Assembly: GCA_963724705.1 (NCBI GenBank)
Contig: CAVRVS010000004.1
Location: forward strand, 806,001 to 870,000
Direction: 5' to 3'
DNA length: 64,000 bases
Source of the DNA: DASQPR01 sp963724705
GTDB lineage: Bacteria > Actinomycetota > Actinomycetes > Mycobacteriales > Micromonosporaceae
Part shown: positions 1 through 8,689 of the stretch, piece after piece
Numbering within the stretch: position 1 is the stretch's first letter
How the letters are laid out: each line of letters begins with the position of its first letter
Position numbers and translations under genes: made by a program
Notes under the pieces: generated by a model
Told to the model about the DNA's origin: nothing
Databases searched by the model: none
Seen by the model: the letters and a program-made list of their open reading frames with translations, nothing else

Positions 1-1331
1 TACTTCACGCCACCCATCCACGAATTCACCATCGCGGAACACGAAAACGTTCTCGCCCTTGCCGTTTTTCTCGCCGTGGCCGTCGCCGTCAGCGTGACGG
101 TCGACCGCGCGGCGCGTACGACGCGGGAGGCCGCGGCTGCGCGCAGCGAGGCGGAGACGCTATCGGCACTCGCCGGCTCTGTCGTCCGCGGGAGCCGGAT
201 ATTGCCGGCGCTACTAGACCAGTTACGCGAGGCGTACGGATTTACCGGCGTCACCCTGCTCGAGCGGCAGCCCGATGCACCGCCGGGACCCGATCTTCCG
301 CACAACCCCGGCGCATGGCGTGTGGCTGCCGCGGTGGGAGACCAAACCTGCCTCAGCCCGGCCGAAGGCGACGCAGCGGTGCCGATCGGCGATGACCTGT
401 ACCTCATGCTCCGGGGACACCAATTGGCCGCGGCCGATCGGCGGATCGTCGAAGCGTTCGCCGCGCAGGCCGCCATCGCATTCCGTCAGGAGCGTCTCGC
501 CGCGCAAGCCGCCGCCGTCGGACCGCTGGCCGAAGTCGACAAGATGCGTACCGCGCTGCTGTCCGCGGTCAGCCATGACCTGCGCACCCCGCTCGCATCG
601 GCGAAGGCGGCTGTGGACGGTCTTCGCGCGAGCGATGTCGCCTTCAGTGATGCCGACCGGGACGAGCTGCTCGCCACGGCCAGCGAATCGCTGGAGAAGC
701 TGAACCGGCTGGTCGACAACCTGCTCGACATGAGCCGCGTCCAGGCCGGGGCATTGGGCGTCTACCCGGAGCCGATCAGCATGGGCGAAGTAACCTCGCA
801 AGCACTCGACGATCTCGGAACGACCGATATCGACATCGCTCTGCATCTGCCCGATGAACCGCTCGATGCCTACGCCGACCCGGCCTTGACCGAACGGATC
901 CTGGTCAATCTGCTGTCCAATGCACTGCGATACAGCCCAGCCGGCCAACCGCCGCTGATCACGATCAGCGACCACGCCGGGCACGTCGAAACCCGCATCG
1001 CCGACCATGGCCCCGGGATCCCCGCCGCCGACTGGGACAAGGTCTTCATGCCGTTCCAACGCTTCGGCGACCGCGACAACGATACGGGCGTCGGGCTCGG
1101 ACTCGCGTTGTCCCGCGGCCTCACCGAAGCGATGGGCGGCACGCTGTCGCCCGAGGCCACACCGGGCGGTGGCCTGACCATGATTCTGCGCCTGCCTGCC
1201 GCCGACGTCGCCGACGTCGCGCCGCGGATCCCGTTCTGCTTCAACGCCTTGAGCATTGGCCCGCGCTACCAGCCACGTCCGGGCCGATCGGCACAGTGGA
1301 AGACCCGGCGAACGGGAAGGTATCGCAGTGA
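1..1331 (+). CDS. kdpD: Sensor histidine kinase KdpD, C-terminal part (5' truncated by window; 3' end frameshifted)
   Basis: The window opens inside KdpD, in frame with base 1. The first residues (YFTPPIHEFTIAEHENVLAL) match the family's last membrane segments. A GAF-like stretch follows, then the kinase core: H-box SHDLRTPLA with the phospho-accepting His codon at 574-576, N-box NLLSNALRYS, G-boxes DHGPGIP and GVGLGLALS. KdpD senses potassium limitation and phosphorylates KdpE, encoded next. The oddity is the end. After GGGLTMILRLPA the frame stays open to 1758, 430 bp into kdpE, as Arg-rich nonsense. A one-base shift after about 1200 would end the protein either at 1252 or at the TGA 1329-1331, the latter overlapping the kdpE GTG like most gene pairs here. 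I chose 1331 for that reason. Family assignment is firm; the exact end is not. Confidence 0.85.
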
Positions 1332-2005
1332 CTCGGGTTCTCATCGTCGACGACGAACCACAGATCCTGCGCGCATTACGTATCAACCTGCAGGCCCGCC
1401 AGTACGACGTGCACACCGCCAGCGATGGCGCGGAGGCCCTCCACATGGCGGCGAGCGTGCGTCCGGATCTGCTGATTCTCGACCTCGGCCTGCCCGACAT
1501 CGACGGCGTGAGCGTGATCCACAGCCTCCGCAGCTGGTCGCCCGTGCCGATCGTCGTGCTGTCGGGCCGGGCCGGCAGCCACGACAAGATCGAAGCGTTG
1601 GATGCCGGTGCGGACGACTATGTCACCAAACCATTCAGCATGGAGGAGTTGCTCGCCCGGGTTCGCGTGGTCACGAGGCGGCAAGCCAATCCGGGGCCGC
1701 CGCCGTCGGCGCGTATCGGCCGCTACATCGTCGATCTCGCCAAGCGTCAGGTCACTGACGATGATGGCGTCACCATGCATTTGACCCGCACCGAGTGGCA
1801 ACTCCTCGAAGCGCTCGTGACGGAACCTGGAAAGCTGGTTAGTCAACGCCAGCTGCTGCAGCGCGTGTGGGGACCCACTTACCAGGACGAGACGCAGTAT
1901 CTGCGTCAGTACATGACCCAGCTACGGCGCAAACTCGAACCGGACCCGGCACGCCCGAGGTTTCTGATCACGGAGTCCGGGATGGGCTACCGGTTCCAGC
2001 CGTGA
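1328..2005 (+). CDS. kdpE: Response regulator KdpE (OmpR/PhoB family)
   Basis: A 225-residue response regulator that would activate the kdpFABC potassium pump genes when phosphorylated by KdpD. The receiver domain shows VLIVDDEP (acidic pocket), LLILDLGLPDIDG (phospho-Asp) and DDYVTKPF (conserved Lys). The C-terminal winged helix shows LTRTEWQLLEAL and YLRQYMTQLRRKLEPD, then GMGYRF. The GTG at 1328 is chosen because VTRVLIVDDEP begins there, as in homologues. An upstream in-frame ATG at 1256 would add 24 unrelated residues inside the kdpD end. The pump genes themselves are not in the window and may lie before base 1. Confidence 0.93.
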   Translation: MTRVLIVDDEPQILRALRINLQARQYDVHTASDGAEALHMAASVRPDLLILDLGLPDIDGVSVIHSLRSWSPVPIVVLSGRAGSHDKIEALDAGADDYVTKPFSMEELLARVRVVTRRQANPGPPPSARIGRYIVDLAKRQVTDDDGVTMHLTRTEWQLLEALVTEPGKLVSQRQLLQRVWGPTYQDETQYLRQYMTQLRRKLEPDPARPRFLITESGMGYRFQP

Positions 2006-2185
2006 CATCGATCGCACCTCGGATCGACTGCTGAGCATGAGCACCCGTACGAGCGTGTGTCGTGGTGTCGTGGCACCGTCGAGCGTTGGGGCGATGTCAA
2101 TGTCATGTCAAGAAATGCCTCGCCCGCATGGTTTTTTCGTCATTGCGTCTTGGCGGACCGCGCGCTTCCTGCCACGGTCGGAGGC

Positions 2186-2563
2186 ATGAGTTCATATCAC
2201 TTACCCAGCATGGAGGCGCTCGTGTTTGTGCGCCTCCCCGGGTTTGGCTTCGACCACTTCGAGAAGTTCCTCGGCGGCGAGGCCGATGTGGTCGCGGCCT
2301 GGCACGTTGTCGGTGATGTCGACGTGGTGGTCAAAGTCCGCTGCCAGGATCTCACGGACCTCGAGAATCTCGTCGACGGAATGCGTGCCGCGGGTGGCGC
2401 GACCGGAACCAGCGTGCATTTGATCCTTCGTCCGGCGACGCTGTCCGTAGACGATTTCACCGACGAGCCCGAGGGCGGATCTGCGGTCGCAACATCTGAG
2501 CCGCTACTGGCCAACACCGGCCGGTTCGTAGGCTCCGGTCGTGGCGTTGCGGTGAGTCGGTAA
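2186..2563 (+). CDS. Stand-alone Lrp/AsnC ligand-binding (RAM) domain protein
   Basis: About 125 residues with the alpha/beta fold signature of the Lrp/AsnC effector domain: MEALVFVRLPGF, then HVVGDVDVVVKVRC, then TSVHLILRPATL. No helix-turn-helix precedes it, so it is an effector-domain-only protein; such proteins bind amino acids and oligomerise with or without full-length Lrp. The ATG at 2186 has GGAGG only one base upstream, so the ATG at 2210 is a possible alternative. The gene ends 5 bp before the decarboxylase-like gene, implying one transcript and perhaps amino-acid sensing for that enzyme. The 180 bp upstream contain a short ATGTCA direct repeat and a T-rich stretch that could hold the promoter. 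Confidence 0.7.
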   Translation: MSSYHLPSMEALVFVRLPGFGFDHFEKFLGGEADVVAAWHVVGDVDVVVKVRCQDLTDLENLVDGMRAAGGATGTSVHLILRPATLSVDDFTDEPEGGSAVATSEPLLANTGRFVGSGRGVAVSR

Positions 2564-2568
2564 GTGCG

Positions 2569-3915
2569 ATGAGTGTTGAGCAACGGTATGCCCCGGCCGT
2601 TCCCCGTGCGCTGGATGGATTGGAGTCCACGGTCTGGCCGGTGACGGCGCAGCGGTCGCCCGGTGGTGATCTGGTGGTCGGCGGCGTTGCCATGTCGGCG
2701 GTGGCCGCCAGCTTTGGCACGCCGGTGTATGTCATTGACGAGCTGGATGTACGGCAGCGGTGCCGCGAGTACGTCGATGCGTTCGGGTATCGCGGTGCGG
2801 CGTATACCGCTAAGGCGTTGCTGAGCCGGGCGATCGCACGATGGGTCGCTGAGCAGCGCCTCGGCCTGTACGTCAGTTCGGTCGGTGAGTTGCATGTGGC
2901 TCAGGCGGCGGGGTTTCCGGCCGACCGGATCGTTTTGTACGGCAACGCCAAGACGCCGGAGGACTTACGCGCCGCCTACCTGGGCGGGGTCGGCACGATC
3001 GTGGTGGAGTCGCTGAGCGAGATCCCGCGCCTGGCCGCGACCGCGCCGCCCGGACAACGTCTGCTGCTGCGGGTGTTGACCGGCATGGAACTCGCCGACG
3101 GTGTGGATCGACGTTTCGGCCTGCGCATCGACACCGGGGAGGCACACGACGCCGTGGCCCGCATCGTCGCGCAGAAAGGACTGCAACTCGTCGGCCTGGA
3201 CTGCTCCGTCGGTCATCAGATCACCCATGTGGCCGCCTACGAACGGGAAGTCCGGGCCGTGACCGGCTTCCTGGCCGCGATCGGCGCCGGCCACGGACTG
3301 TATCCCACCGAACTCAACATCGGCGGCGGTCAGGCCGTCGCCTACTCCGGCCAGGACCGCGCATTGGCCACCGCGGAATTCGCCGACCGGATCCGCCATG
3401 TCGTGCGCGCGGAAGCCGACAATGCCCGTGTACCCGAACCACAACTGAGCGTCTCACCCGGCCGCGCCATCGTCGCCCGCGCCGGCATCACCGTCTACCG
3501 CGTCATCTCGGTCAACCGCGACCGACACGGACGACGCCTGATCGCCATCGACGGCGGGATGAGCGACTGCCCCGCCAGCGCCCTATGCGGCGGCCAGCAC
3601 ACCGCCACCCTCATCGGGCGCACCCCGCACAAACCAGCAGTGCCATCCATCGTGGTCGGCCGCCACAACGACAGCGACGACATCATCATCCCCGCTATGC
3701 AACTGCCCGCCGACACCCGCCCGGGCGACCTACTCGCGGTCGCCGGCACCGGCGCATACCACCACTCCCGAGCCACCAACTACCAACTCGTCGGCCGCCC
3801 CCCACTCATCGCCGTACACGACGGACATACCCACACGCTCATCCGCCGCGAAACCCTCCACGACCTCGACACCCGGGATATCGACGACGACACACCCGAA
3901 CACCCGCGAATCTGA
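2569..3915 (+). CDS. Diaminopimelate/ornithine decarboxylase-like fold III PLP enzyme, atypical active site
   Basis: A 448-residue alanine-racemase-type barrel plus sheet domain related to LysA. The PLP lysine is K82 in YTAKA. VSSVGEL, LDCSVGHQI, LNIGGGQAVAY, SPGRAIVA and IDGGMSD correspond to the family's ordered motifs, and the C-terminal Tyr is in GTGAYHHS. The motif that normally reads CESGD, whose Cys reaches the partner subunit's active site, is here NDSDD (N367-D371), so the catalytic Cys is Asn. Ordinary diaminopimelate decarboxylation is therefore doubtful; a different amino acid, or racemase or decarboxylation-deficient chemistry, is possible. It follows the RAM protein by 5 bp. Codon use drifts from G/T-ending early to strongly C/A-rich at the end. 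Confidence 0.75.
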   Translation: MSVEQRYAPAVPRALDGLESTVWPVTAQRSPGGDLVVGGVAMSAVAASFGTPVYVIDELDVRQRCREYVDAFGYRGAAYTAKALLSRAIARWVAEQRLGLYVSSVGELHVAQAAGFPADRIVLYGNAKTPEDLRAAYLGGVGTIVVESLSEIPRLAATAPPGQRLLLRVLTGMELADGVDRRFGLRIDTGEAHDAVARIVAQKGLQLVGLDCSVGHQITHVAAYEREVRAVTGFLAAIGAGHGLYPTELNIGGGQAVAYSGQDRALATAEFADRIRHVVRAEADNARVPEPQLSVSPGRAIVARAGITVYRVISVNRDRHGRRLIAIDGGMSDCPASALCGGQHTATLIGRTPHKPAVPSIVVGRHNDSDDIIIPAMQLPADTRPGDLLAVAGTGAYHHSRATNYQLVGRPPLIAVHDGHTHTLIRRETLHDLDTRDIDDDTPEHPRI

Positions 3916-4015
3916 TCTGGCACACGACGTCCAATGGATCGCGACACAACGCGGCACACCAACCCCAACTGGACGACGGCCGACGATGTGGTGGTCGGGG
4001 CGAGGGCGGGCCGGG

Positions 4016-4651
4016 CTACCGCGGATCTGGGCGGTCCAGATTCCAATGACGCGAGACCGAGACGATCCATTCCGCGTCCCGGCCCGGGAGCAGCGAGAAA
4101 CGGGTGATGATCCGTTGGCCACCTTCGCCGTCGCTGTAGAGCAGGTCGATGGTGCACGGTCTGCGTGTCGTGATCACGTCGGCCGCCGTCCGGAAGGCCG
4201 CGTCGGCCGGGTCGCGATAGGTGCCCTGCCAGAATCCAGTGTCGCCGGCCGGGATGTAGAGGTCCCTCGTCAGCCGCTGGAACTGCTCAGGCTCGGGATG
4301 GCCGCTCGGGGCGGACATCCGTTCCGGATGGAAATACCAGCCGCTGAGTACGGCCAGACCCGGTCCGACGTTGCGCAGGGAAATCGCCAGGTAGATCGCG
4401 GCGTGCGTGACCTCGGCAACGGCCATGCCGCCCGACACGTGGATCCAATGATCATCCTGGAAGCCGACCTTCTCGGGCGGATCCTGCAGCCGCGAGGGGA
4501 GCAATAACGGCCGCAGGGCATCCAGCAGCGATCGTTCGGCAAGCCGGGCCGAGCGGTTGGACGAACGGACCGAGGCGAAGGTGGCGACAGCGAGAACCAG
4601 CGTGCCGGCCGCCGTACCCACCTCCGCGACGGTTGCCCAGTCTGTCACCAC
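4016..4651 (-). CDS. Hypothetical membrane-anchored protein
   Basis: A 211-residue protein from a GTG start. One hydrophobic N-terminal helix (about residues 8-27, VGTAAGTLVLAVATFASV) is followed by a short basic stretch and a soluble domain of about 170 residues rich in beta-type sequence. I do not recognise a family. Actinobacterial proteins with the same plan (an N-terminal helix ending in an R-S-x-R-x-A-R-like linker, then a beta domain) are commonly annotated hypothetical. It converges with the decarboxylase-like gene and lies downstream of the esterase on the same strand, with a gap of about 40 bp. Confidence 0.6.
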   Translation of the reverse strand: MVTDWATVAEVGTAAGTLVLAVATFASVRSSNRSARLAERSLLDALRPLLLPSRLQDPPEKVGFQDDHWIHVSGGMAVAEVTHAAIYLAISLRNVGPGLAVLSGWYFHPERMSAPSGHPEPEQFQRLTRDLYIPAGDTGFWQGTYRDPADAAFRTAADVITTRRPCTIDLLYSDGEGGQRIITRFSLLPGRDAEWIVSVSRHWNLDRPDPR

Positions 4652-4692
4652 ACCAGCTTGTCAGGCGGACCAGCGCCGTGTTGCGCACTCCG

Positions 4693-5541
4693 TCAGCGCG
4701 CGACGGCGACGGTACGCAGACCTTCGAGCAGCGCCGGCTGCCACGTCGACCAGTCGTGGCCGCCACCGTAGATGCGCATGTGGGTCGATACGCCGCGGAC
4801 CCGGCTCAACCGGCCGTGCAGCCGGGCGACCTCGATCGGCATGTCGTGCCGGGCATCTCGCGGATCCGGGTACGTGTGTTCGCTGTCGCCAGCCCCGATG
4901 AATACCTCCACGGGAAGTGCCGGATCGACGCGGTCGACCAGCGCATCGTAGGACAGCTCGCGGTAGCGGGCGGCATCGAAGCGTCGCCGGCCGCGGCCAA
5001 AAGCACCCGATGACCGGGCGTTCGACCCTCGGGGCGGTGATGGTACGTAGACCGCCGGGCTGAGGACGATCGCCGCTCCGAACAATGGCTGGTGTGCCAG
5101 CGCCAACCGCAGCGCGCCGGCGCCGCCCATCGAGTAACCAGCGACGATGCGAGCAGACCGGTCGGGCACCGCCGAATACACGCGATCGACGTGAGTGGCG
5201 AGATCCGTGGTCAGCGCCGTCTCGACGGGATATCCGCGGTCTGCGGCCCCGGTGAACTGCGAGTCGACGTACCAACTGGAACGGTCTGACCACGGTGCGT
5301 CCGGCGCGATCGCGAGCATCGGACCGATCAGGCCGGCGCGGACGCCCTCGTCCAAACGGTCGAACCACGGAAGCCACGAGACCATCTGTTCACCGCGACC
5401 ATGGAGCAGGTAGAGCACGGGCAGCCCGTGATCGCCGATGCCTCCGCCGGGCGGCCAGTGGACCAGATAATCCAGCCGCTGCCCGAGCGCAGCCGAGTAG
5501 AGCGAGTCCCGGATCGTTGTCCCGGGCTCGCCGTCGGCCAC
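4693..5541 (-). CDS. Alpha/beta hydrolase, esterase D/antigen 85-like
   Basis: About 282 residues from the GTG at 5541. VLYLLHGRGEQMVSW holds the oxyanion strand, GYSMGGAGALRLAL carries the nucleophile Ser, VFIGAGDSEHTY the acidic region and IYGGGHDWSTW the catalytic His. This is the plan of the esterase (putative esterase/mycolyltransferase-like) family acting on acyl esters. No signal peptide is visible, so it is probably cytosolic. A longer frame reaches 5682, but that would run into the lacI gene and through its operator region; the GTG at 5541 is preferred, with a TTG at 5565 as an alternative. Transcribed divergently from the LacI operon, so the shared intergenic operator could affect both. 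Confidence 0.75.
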   Translation of the reverse strand: MADGEPGTTIRDSLYSAALGQRLDYLVHWPPGGGIGDHGLPVLYLLHGRGEQMVSWLPWFDRLDEGVRAGLIGPMLAIAPDAPWSDRSSWYVDSQFTGAADRGYPVETALTTDLATHVDRVYSAVPDRSARIVAGYSMGGAGALRLALAHQPLFGAAIVLSPAVYVPSPPRGSNARSSGAFGRGRRRFDAARYRELSYDALVDRVDPALPVEVFIGAGDSEHTYPDPRDARHDMPIEVARLHGRLSRVRGVSTHMRIYGGGHDWSTWQPALLEGLRTVAVAR

Positions 5542-5598
5542 AGCTTCGTTTCTAGTCGTTGACAAGACGGTTACGACGGTGCCACAGTGACCGGGCGC

Positions 5599-5624
5599 TT
5601 GCAATCGTTTCCAAGAACGTTTCC
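5599..5624. promoter_or_regulatory. Putative LacI-family operator
   Basis: TTGCAATCGTTTCCAA (5599-5614) is an imperfect palindrome around a central CG (TTGnAAnC matched by the reverse complement of GTTTCCAA), the usual form of LacI/GalR sites. It is followed at once by a second GAACGTTTCC half-site repeat. It lies 35-60 bp before the lacI start and between divergent genes, so autoregulation of the catabolic operon is the natural reading. Confidence 0.6.
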
Positions 5625-5659
5625 ACATCCCGGGTATCCATCTGGCAGGAGGTCGCTCG

Positions 5660-6754
5660 ATGCCGAAGCGGTCGCGTCCCACGCTGAATGAAGTGGCCGA
5701 TGCCGCCGGCGTGTCGGTGGCCTCGGCATCGCGTGCGCTGTCCGGCGCATCGGCGAGCCCGGAGATGGTGGAACGAGTCCGGGCCGCGGCGGTGGCACTC
5801 GGCTACGTGGCCGACGCGATGGCTCGTTCACTCAAGGTCCGGCGCACCGAACAGCTTGCGCTCGCCGTCGCCGACCTGGCCAACCCCGTGTACGTGACCA
5901 TGATGCGAGCGATCGAGAGCGTGGTCAGCGGGGCCGGCTACCGGCTGGTTGTGACGGCCACCGGCACCGACGCGGACAACGAGATCGCCACGATTCGCGG
6001 AATGAGCCGGGGCTATGCCGACGGTTTGATCATCAGCCCACTGCGCATCACACCGGCCGTTATCGACGAACTACTCTCCGCCAGCGTTCCGGTCGTCGTC
6101 ATCGGGACGATTCCGCCGTCGGTGCCGCTGGACAACGTACGGGCGAATTCGATGCGCGGCATCCGACTCGCGCACGCGCATCTCGTTGCGGGCGACCGCG
6201 CCTCGATCGCGTTCGTGAACGGCCCGATCAACACCACACCGGGCGACGCCCGGCTGCGCGGTTACCGGCGCGCGACCGAGGCCGCTGGGGGTCAGGTCGA
6301 CGAGCGCGCGATCGTCTCGGCCGACGACTTCACCGCCGACGCCGGCGAAAAGGCGACGCGCGTGCTGCTGGCCCGCTACATGCCCGACGCCCTGATCTGT
6401 GCGAACGATCTCTTGGCGATCGGTGCCATGCGCGCCCTCCGGCAGGAGGGAAAGTCAGTGCCGGCGGATGTCGCGGTTGTCGGTATGGACAACACCGAGC
6501 TCGCCGACCTCACGACGCCGACGCTGACCAGTGTCTGCCTCGGCTCGGCCGAGCGCGGCATGCAAGCGGCGACGCTGCTCCTCGATCGGATCAACGAGCC
6601 GGACCGGCCGACGAGTCGGGTCACCGTGCAGCCACGCCTGGTCGAGCGTGACTCCAGCGCGGCGTCGGAGGCACCGCGGGCAACCGCATCGGAGGCAACT
6701 CACGCAACCGCGGCGGCGGCAACTCAGTCGACCAAGGCGAGGGGTCGACGATGA
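5660..6754 (+). CDS. LacI-family transcriptional regulator
   Basis: A 364-residue repressor. The N-terminal helix-turn-helix and hinge read TLNEVADAAGVSVASASRAL and MARSLKVRRT. The periplasmic-binding-protein-like effector domain begins at LALAVADLANPVY and includes DALICANDLLAIGAMRALRQ and VVGMDNTE, typical of sugar-responsive members. The last 35 residues are an unusual Ala/Thr/Ser-rich tail with repeated A-T motifs not seen in the core family. The stop overlaps the first permease gene by 4 nt, so the regulator is the first cistron of the transport and catabolism operon. The putative operator upstream suggests autorepression relieved by the imported compound or a product of it. Confidence 0.92.
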   Translation: MPKRSRPTLNEVADAAGVSVASASRALSGASASPEMVERVRAAAVALGYVADAMARSLKVRRTEQLALAVADLANPVYVTMMRAIESVVSGAGYRLVVTATGTDADNEIATIRGMSRGYADGLIISPLRITPAVIDELLSASVPVVVIGTIPPSVPLDNVRANSMRGIRLAHAHLVAGDRASIAFVNGPINTTPGDARLRGYRRATEAAGGQVDERAIVSADDFTADAGEKATRVLLARYMPDALICANDLLAIGAMRALRQEGKSVPADVAVVGMDNTELADLTTPTLTSVCLGSAERGMQAATLLLDRINEPDRPTSRVTVQPRLVERDSSAASEAPRATASEATHATAAAATQSTKARGRR

Positions 6755-7698
6755 CCGCCACCGTGAGCCACGCCCGGTCGACCCAACCGGACCAGGCCGT
6801 GCGGCGGCGGCGATCCACGACGCGACGGTCACGCGATCACCGCGACGCATGGCTGCTGGTATTGCCTGCCCTCGTTCCGGTACTCGTATTGAGTGTTTTC
6901 CCGCTGGTGCGCGGCATCTACCTCGGCTTCACCGATGCGCGGGCCGGTCTGGGCATCACCACGCACTTCACCGGTTTCGCCAACTACCGCGAGTTGTGGC
7001 ACGACAGCCTGTTCCTCGACTCCTTCCGTATCGGCCTGATCTGGGCGGTGACGGTGACCGTCACCCAATTCGCGCTCGGCCTCGGGCTGGCGTTGCTGCT
7101 CAACGAAAATCTGCGGCTGCGATGGTTGGCCCGCACTCTGGCGCTGGTCCCATGGGCGATGCCGCCGGTCATCGTCGCGATCATGTGGCGCCTGCTACTC
7201 AGCCCGACGGTCGGGCCGGTCAATCAGACGCTCCGGTCGACACACCTCAGCGACACCGGGATCAACTGGCTCGGCGACTTCAACACCGCGCTGCCGGCCG
7301 TCATCGTCATCGGCGTCTGGGTCGGAATGCCACAGACCACGATCACGCTCCTCGCCGGCATGCAGAACATCGCCGGCGAGCTGTACGAGGCCGCGTCCGT
7401 CGACGGCGCCGGGGCGTTCCGGCGGTTCTGGAACGTGACGCTTCCCCAACTGCGCCCGGTGATCCTCGCGATCACTTCGCTTGACTTCATCTGGAACTTC
7501 AATTCCTTCGGGCTCGTGTACGTGCTCACCGCGGGCGGCCCAGGCGGCAAGACGATGCTGCCGATGCTCTTCTCGTACAACGAGGCGTTCCGCTATGGCC
7601 AGTTCGGCTATGCCTCCGCGATGGGCAACGTGATGGTCGTTCTCGTCCTGGTGCTCCTTGGCTTCTACCTGCGCGCTCGGTTGCGGAGCGAGCCATGA
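6751..7698 (+). CDS. ABC sugar transporter permease, MalF/UgpA type
   Basis: 315 residues with six membrane segments, first helix at LLVLPALVPVLVLSVFPLV after an Arg-rich N-terminal tail. The cytoplasmic EAA loop that contacts the ATPase is visible as ELYEAASVDGAGAFRRFWNVTLPQL. The sequence PWAMPPVIVAIMWRLLL is typical of CUT1-class importers for di- and oligosaccharides or glycosides. It begins within the lacI stop codon (ATGA) and ends within the start of the next permease, so the pair are co-translated. No ATPase gene is in this locus; a shared MsiK/UgpC-type ATPase elsewhere would be needed, as is common in Actinomycetota. Confidence 0.92.
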   Translation: MTATVSHARSTQPDQAVRRRRSTTRRSRDHRDAWLLVLPALVPVLVLSVFPLVRGIYLGFTDARAGLGITTHFTGFANYRELWHDSLFLDSFRIGLIWAVTVTVTQFALGLGLALLLNENLRLRWLARTLALVPWAMPPVIVAIMWRLLLSPTVGPVNQTLRSTHLSDTGINWLGDFNTALPAVIVIGVWVGMPQTTITLLAGMQNIAGELYEAASVDGAGAFRRFWNVTLPQLRPVILAITSLDFIWNFNSFGLVYVLTAGGPGGKTMLPMLFSYNEAFRYGQFGYASAMGNVMVVLVLVLLGFYLRARLRSEP

Positions 7699-8594
7699 CC
7701 GCGACCACCGGACGACCGGCACCGGTCCGGGCCGAGGCGCGCCGGACGGTGCGGGACGGGCGACGACAGCGCGGTCCCGGCGTTCGCGCCGGCCAGTATG
7801 TCGTACTCGCGCTGTATCTGATCTTCCTCGCGTTCCCCTTGGTGTGGCTGCTGTCCGTCTCCTTCAAGGGCCCGCAGGAGCTTGCGTCGATTGCGCCACG
7901 GTTGATTCCGCACCACTGGGAGTGGCGGAACTACTCCGATGCGTTCTCGCAGCAGGGTCTGCTGCGATCGGCGCTCAACAGCACCATCGTCGCGGCCGGC
8001 TCGACGCTGCTCACTATTGTCGTCGCGACGCCGACCGCCTACGCACTGGCTCGATTCCGTACGCGACTGCGGGGGGCCGCGACCGCCTGGATCCTGGTGA
8101 GCCAGCTGTTTCCCGTCATCCTGATCGTGATCCCGCTGTTCATGATCCTCCGCGATCTGCACCTGCTGAACTCGCTCGGCGGGCTCGTGCTGGTCTACCT
8201 GGTCTGGACGCTGCCGTTCGCACTGTGGATGCTGCGCGGTTACATCGCCGCGGTGCCGCCGGATCTGGAGCAGGCGGCCGCGGTCGACGGCGCCGGGCGG
8301 CTGCGAATCCTGGTCAGCGTCGTACTCCCGTTGTTGCGACCGGGTCTCGTCGCGACCGCGATGTTCGCGTTCATCTCGGCCTGGAACGAGTTCTTCTTCG
8401 CTCTGGTCTTGTTGCGCGGCGACCAGACGACGTTGCCACTGAACCTCGCCCGTTTCGTCGGCTCGGAAGGGCAGGTCTCGCTCGGGCCGCTCGCCGCCGC
8501 TTCCGTGCTCGCCACCCTGCCCAGCCTCGCCGTCTTTGCCTTCCTGCAACGCCGACTCGCATCCGGTCTGCTGAGCGGCGCAGTGAAGGGATAG
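7695..8594 (+). CDS. ABC sugar transporter permease, MalG/UgpE type
   Basis: 299 residues, six membrane segments, the second CUT1 permease. The first helix is YVVLALYLIFLAFPLVWLLSVS; FKGPQEL and NYSDAF are the family's periplasmic loop, and the EAA loop is DLEQAAAVDGAGRLRILVSVVLPLL. FAFISAWNEFFFALVLL is the conserved region near helix 5. It overlaps the preceding permease by 4 nt. The 95 bp to the binding-protein gene carry two small hairpins. Confidence 0.92.
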   Translation: MTATTGRPAPVRAEARRTVRDGRRQRGPGVRAGQYVVLALYLIFLAFPLVWLLSVSFKGPQELASIAPRLIPHHWEWRNYSDAFSQQGLLRSALNSTIVAAGSTLLTIVVATPTAYALARFRTRLRGAATAWILVSQLFPVILIVIPLFMILRDLHLLNSLGGLVLVYLVWTLPFALWMLRGYIAAVPPDLEQAAAVDGAGRLRILVSVVLPLLRPGLVATAMFAFISAWNEFFFALVLLRGDQTTLPLNLARFVGSEGQVSLGPLAAASVLATLPSLAVFAFLQRRLASGLLSGAVKG

Positions 8595-8627
8595 TTCCCG
8601 CACCGTCTTGTATCAGTCGATTTCCCC

Positions 8628-8672
8628 TGCGCTTTTGCGCACAACCGTACCGACAGTTGCCGGTTTTCCGGC
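8628..8672 (+). other. Two tandem TTTT-loop hairpins before the binding-protein gene
   Basis: TGCGC-TTTT-GCGCA (8628-8641) and GCCGG-TTTT-CCGGC (8659-8672) are two perfect 5-bp stems with identical TTTT loops in the gap between permease and binding protein. Such hairpins in ABC operons can stabilise or partly terminate transcripts to set subunit ratios. That role is inference; the stems are short. Confidence 0.4.
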
Positions 8673-8689
8673 GGAAGAAGGAGCGCACA

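Noticed and set aside
7665..8603. Minus-strand open frame opposite the second permease
   Set aside because: Gln/Arg/Asp-rich low-complexity translation with no motif; antisense shadow.
7658..8689. Open frame joined upstream of the binding-protein gene
   Set aside because: It is the out-of-frame reading of the permease gene; the binding protein has its own ribosome site and signal peptide at 8690.
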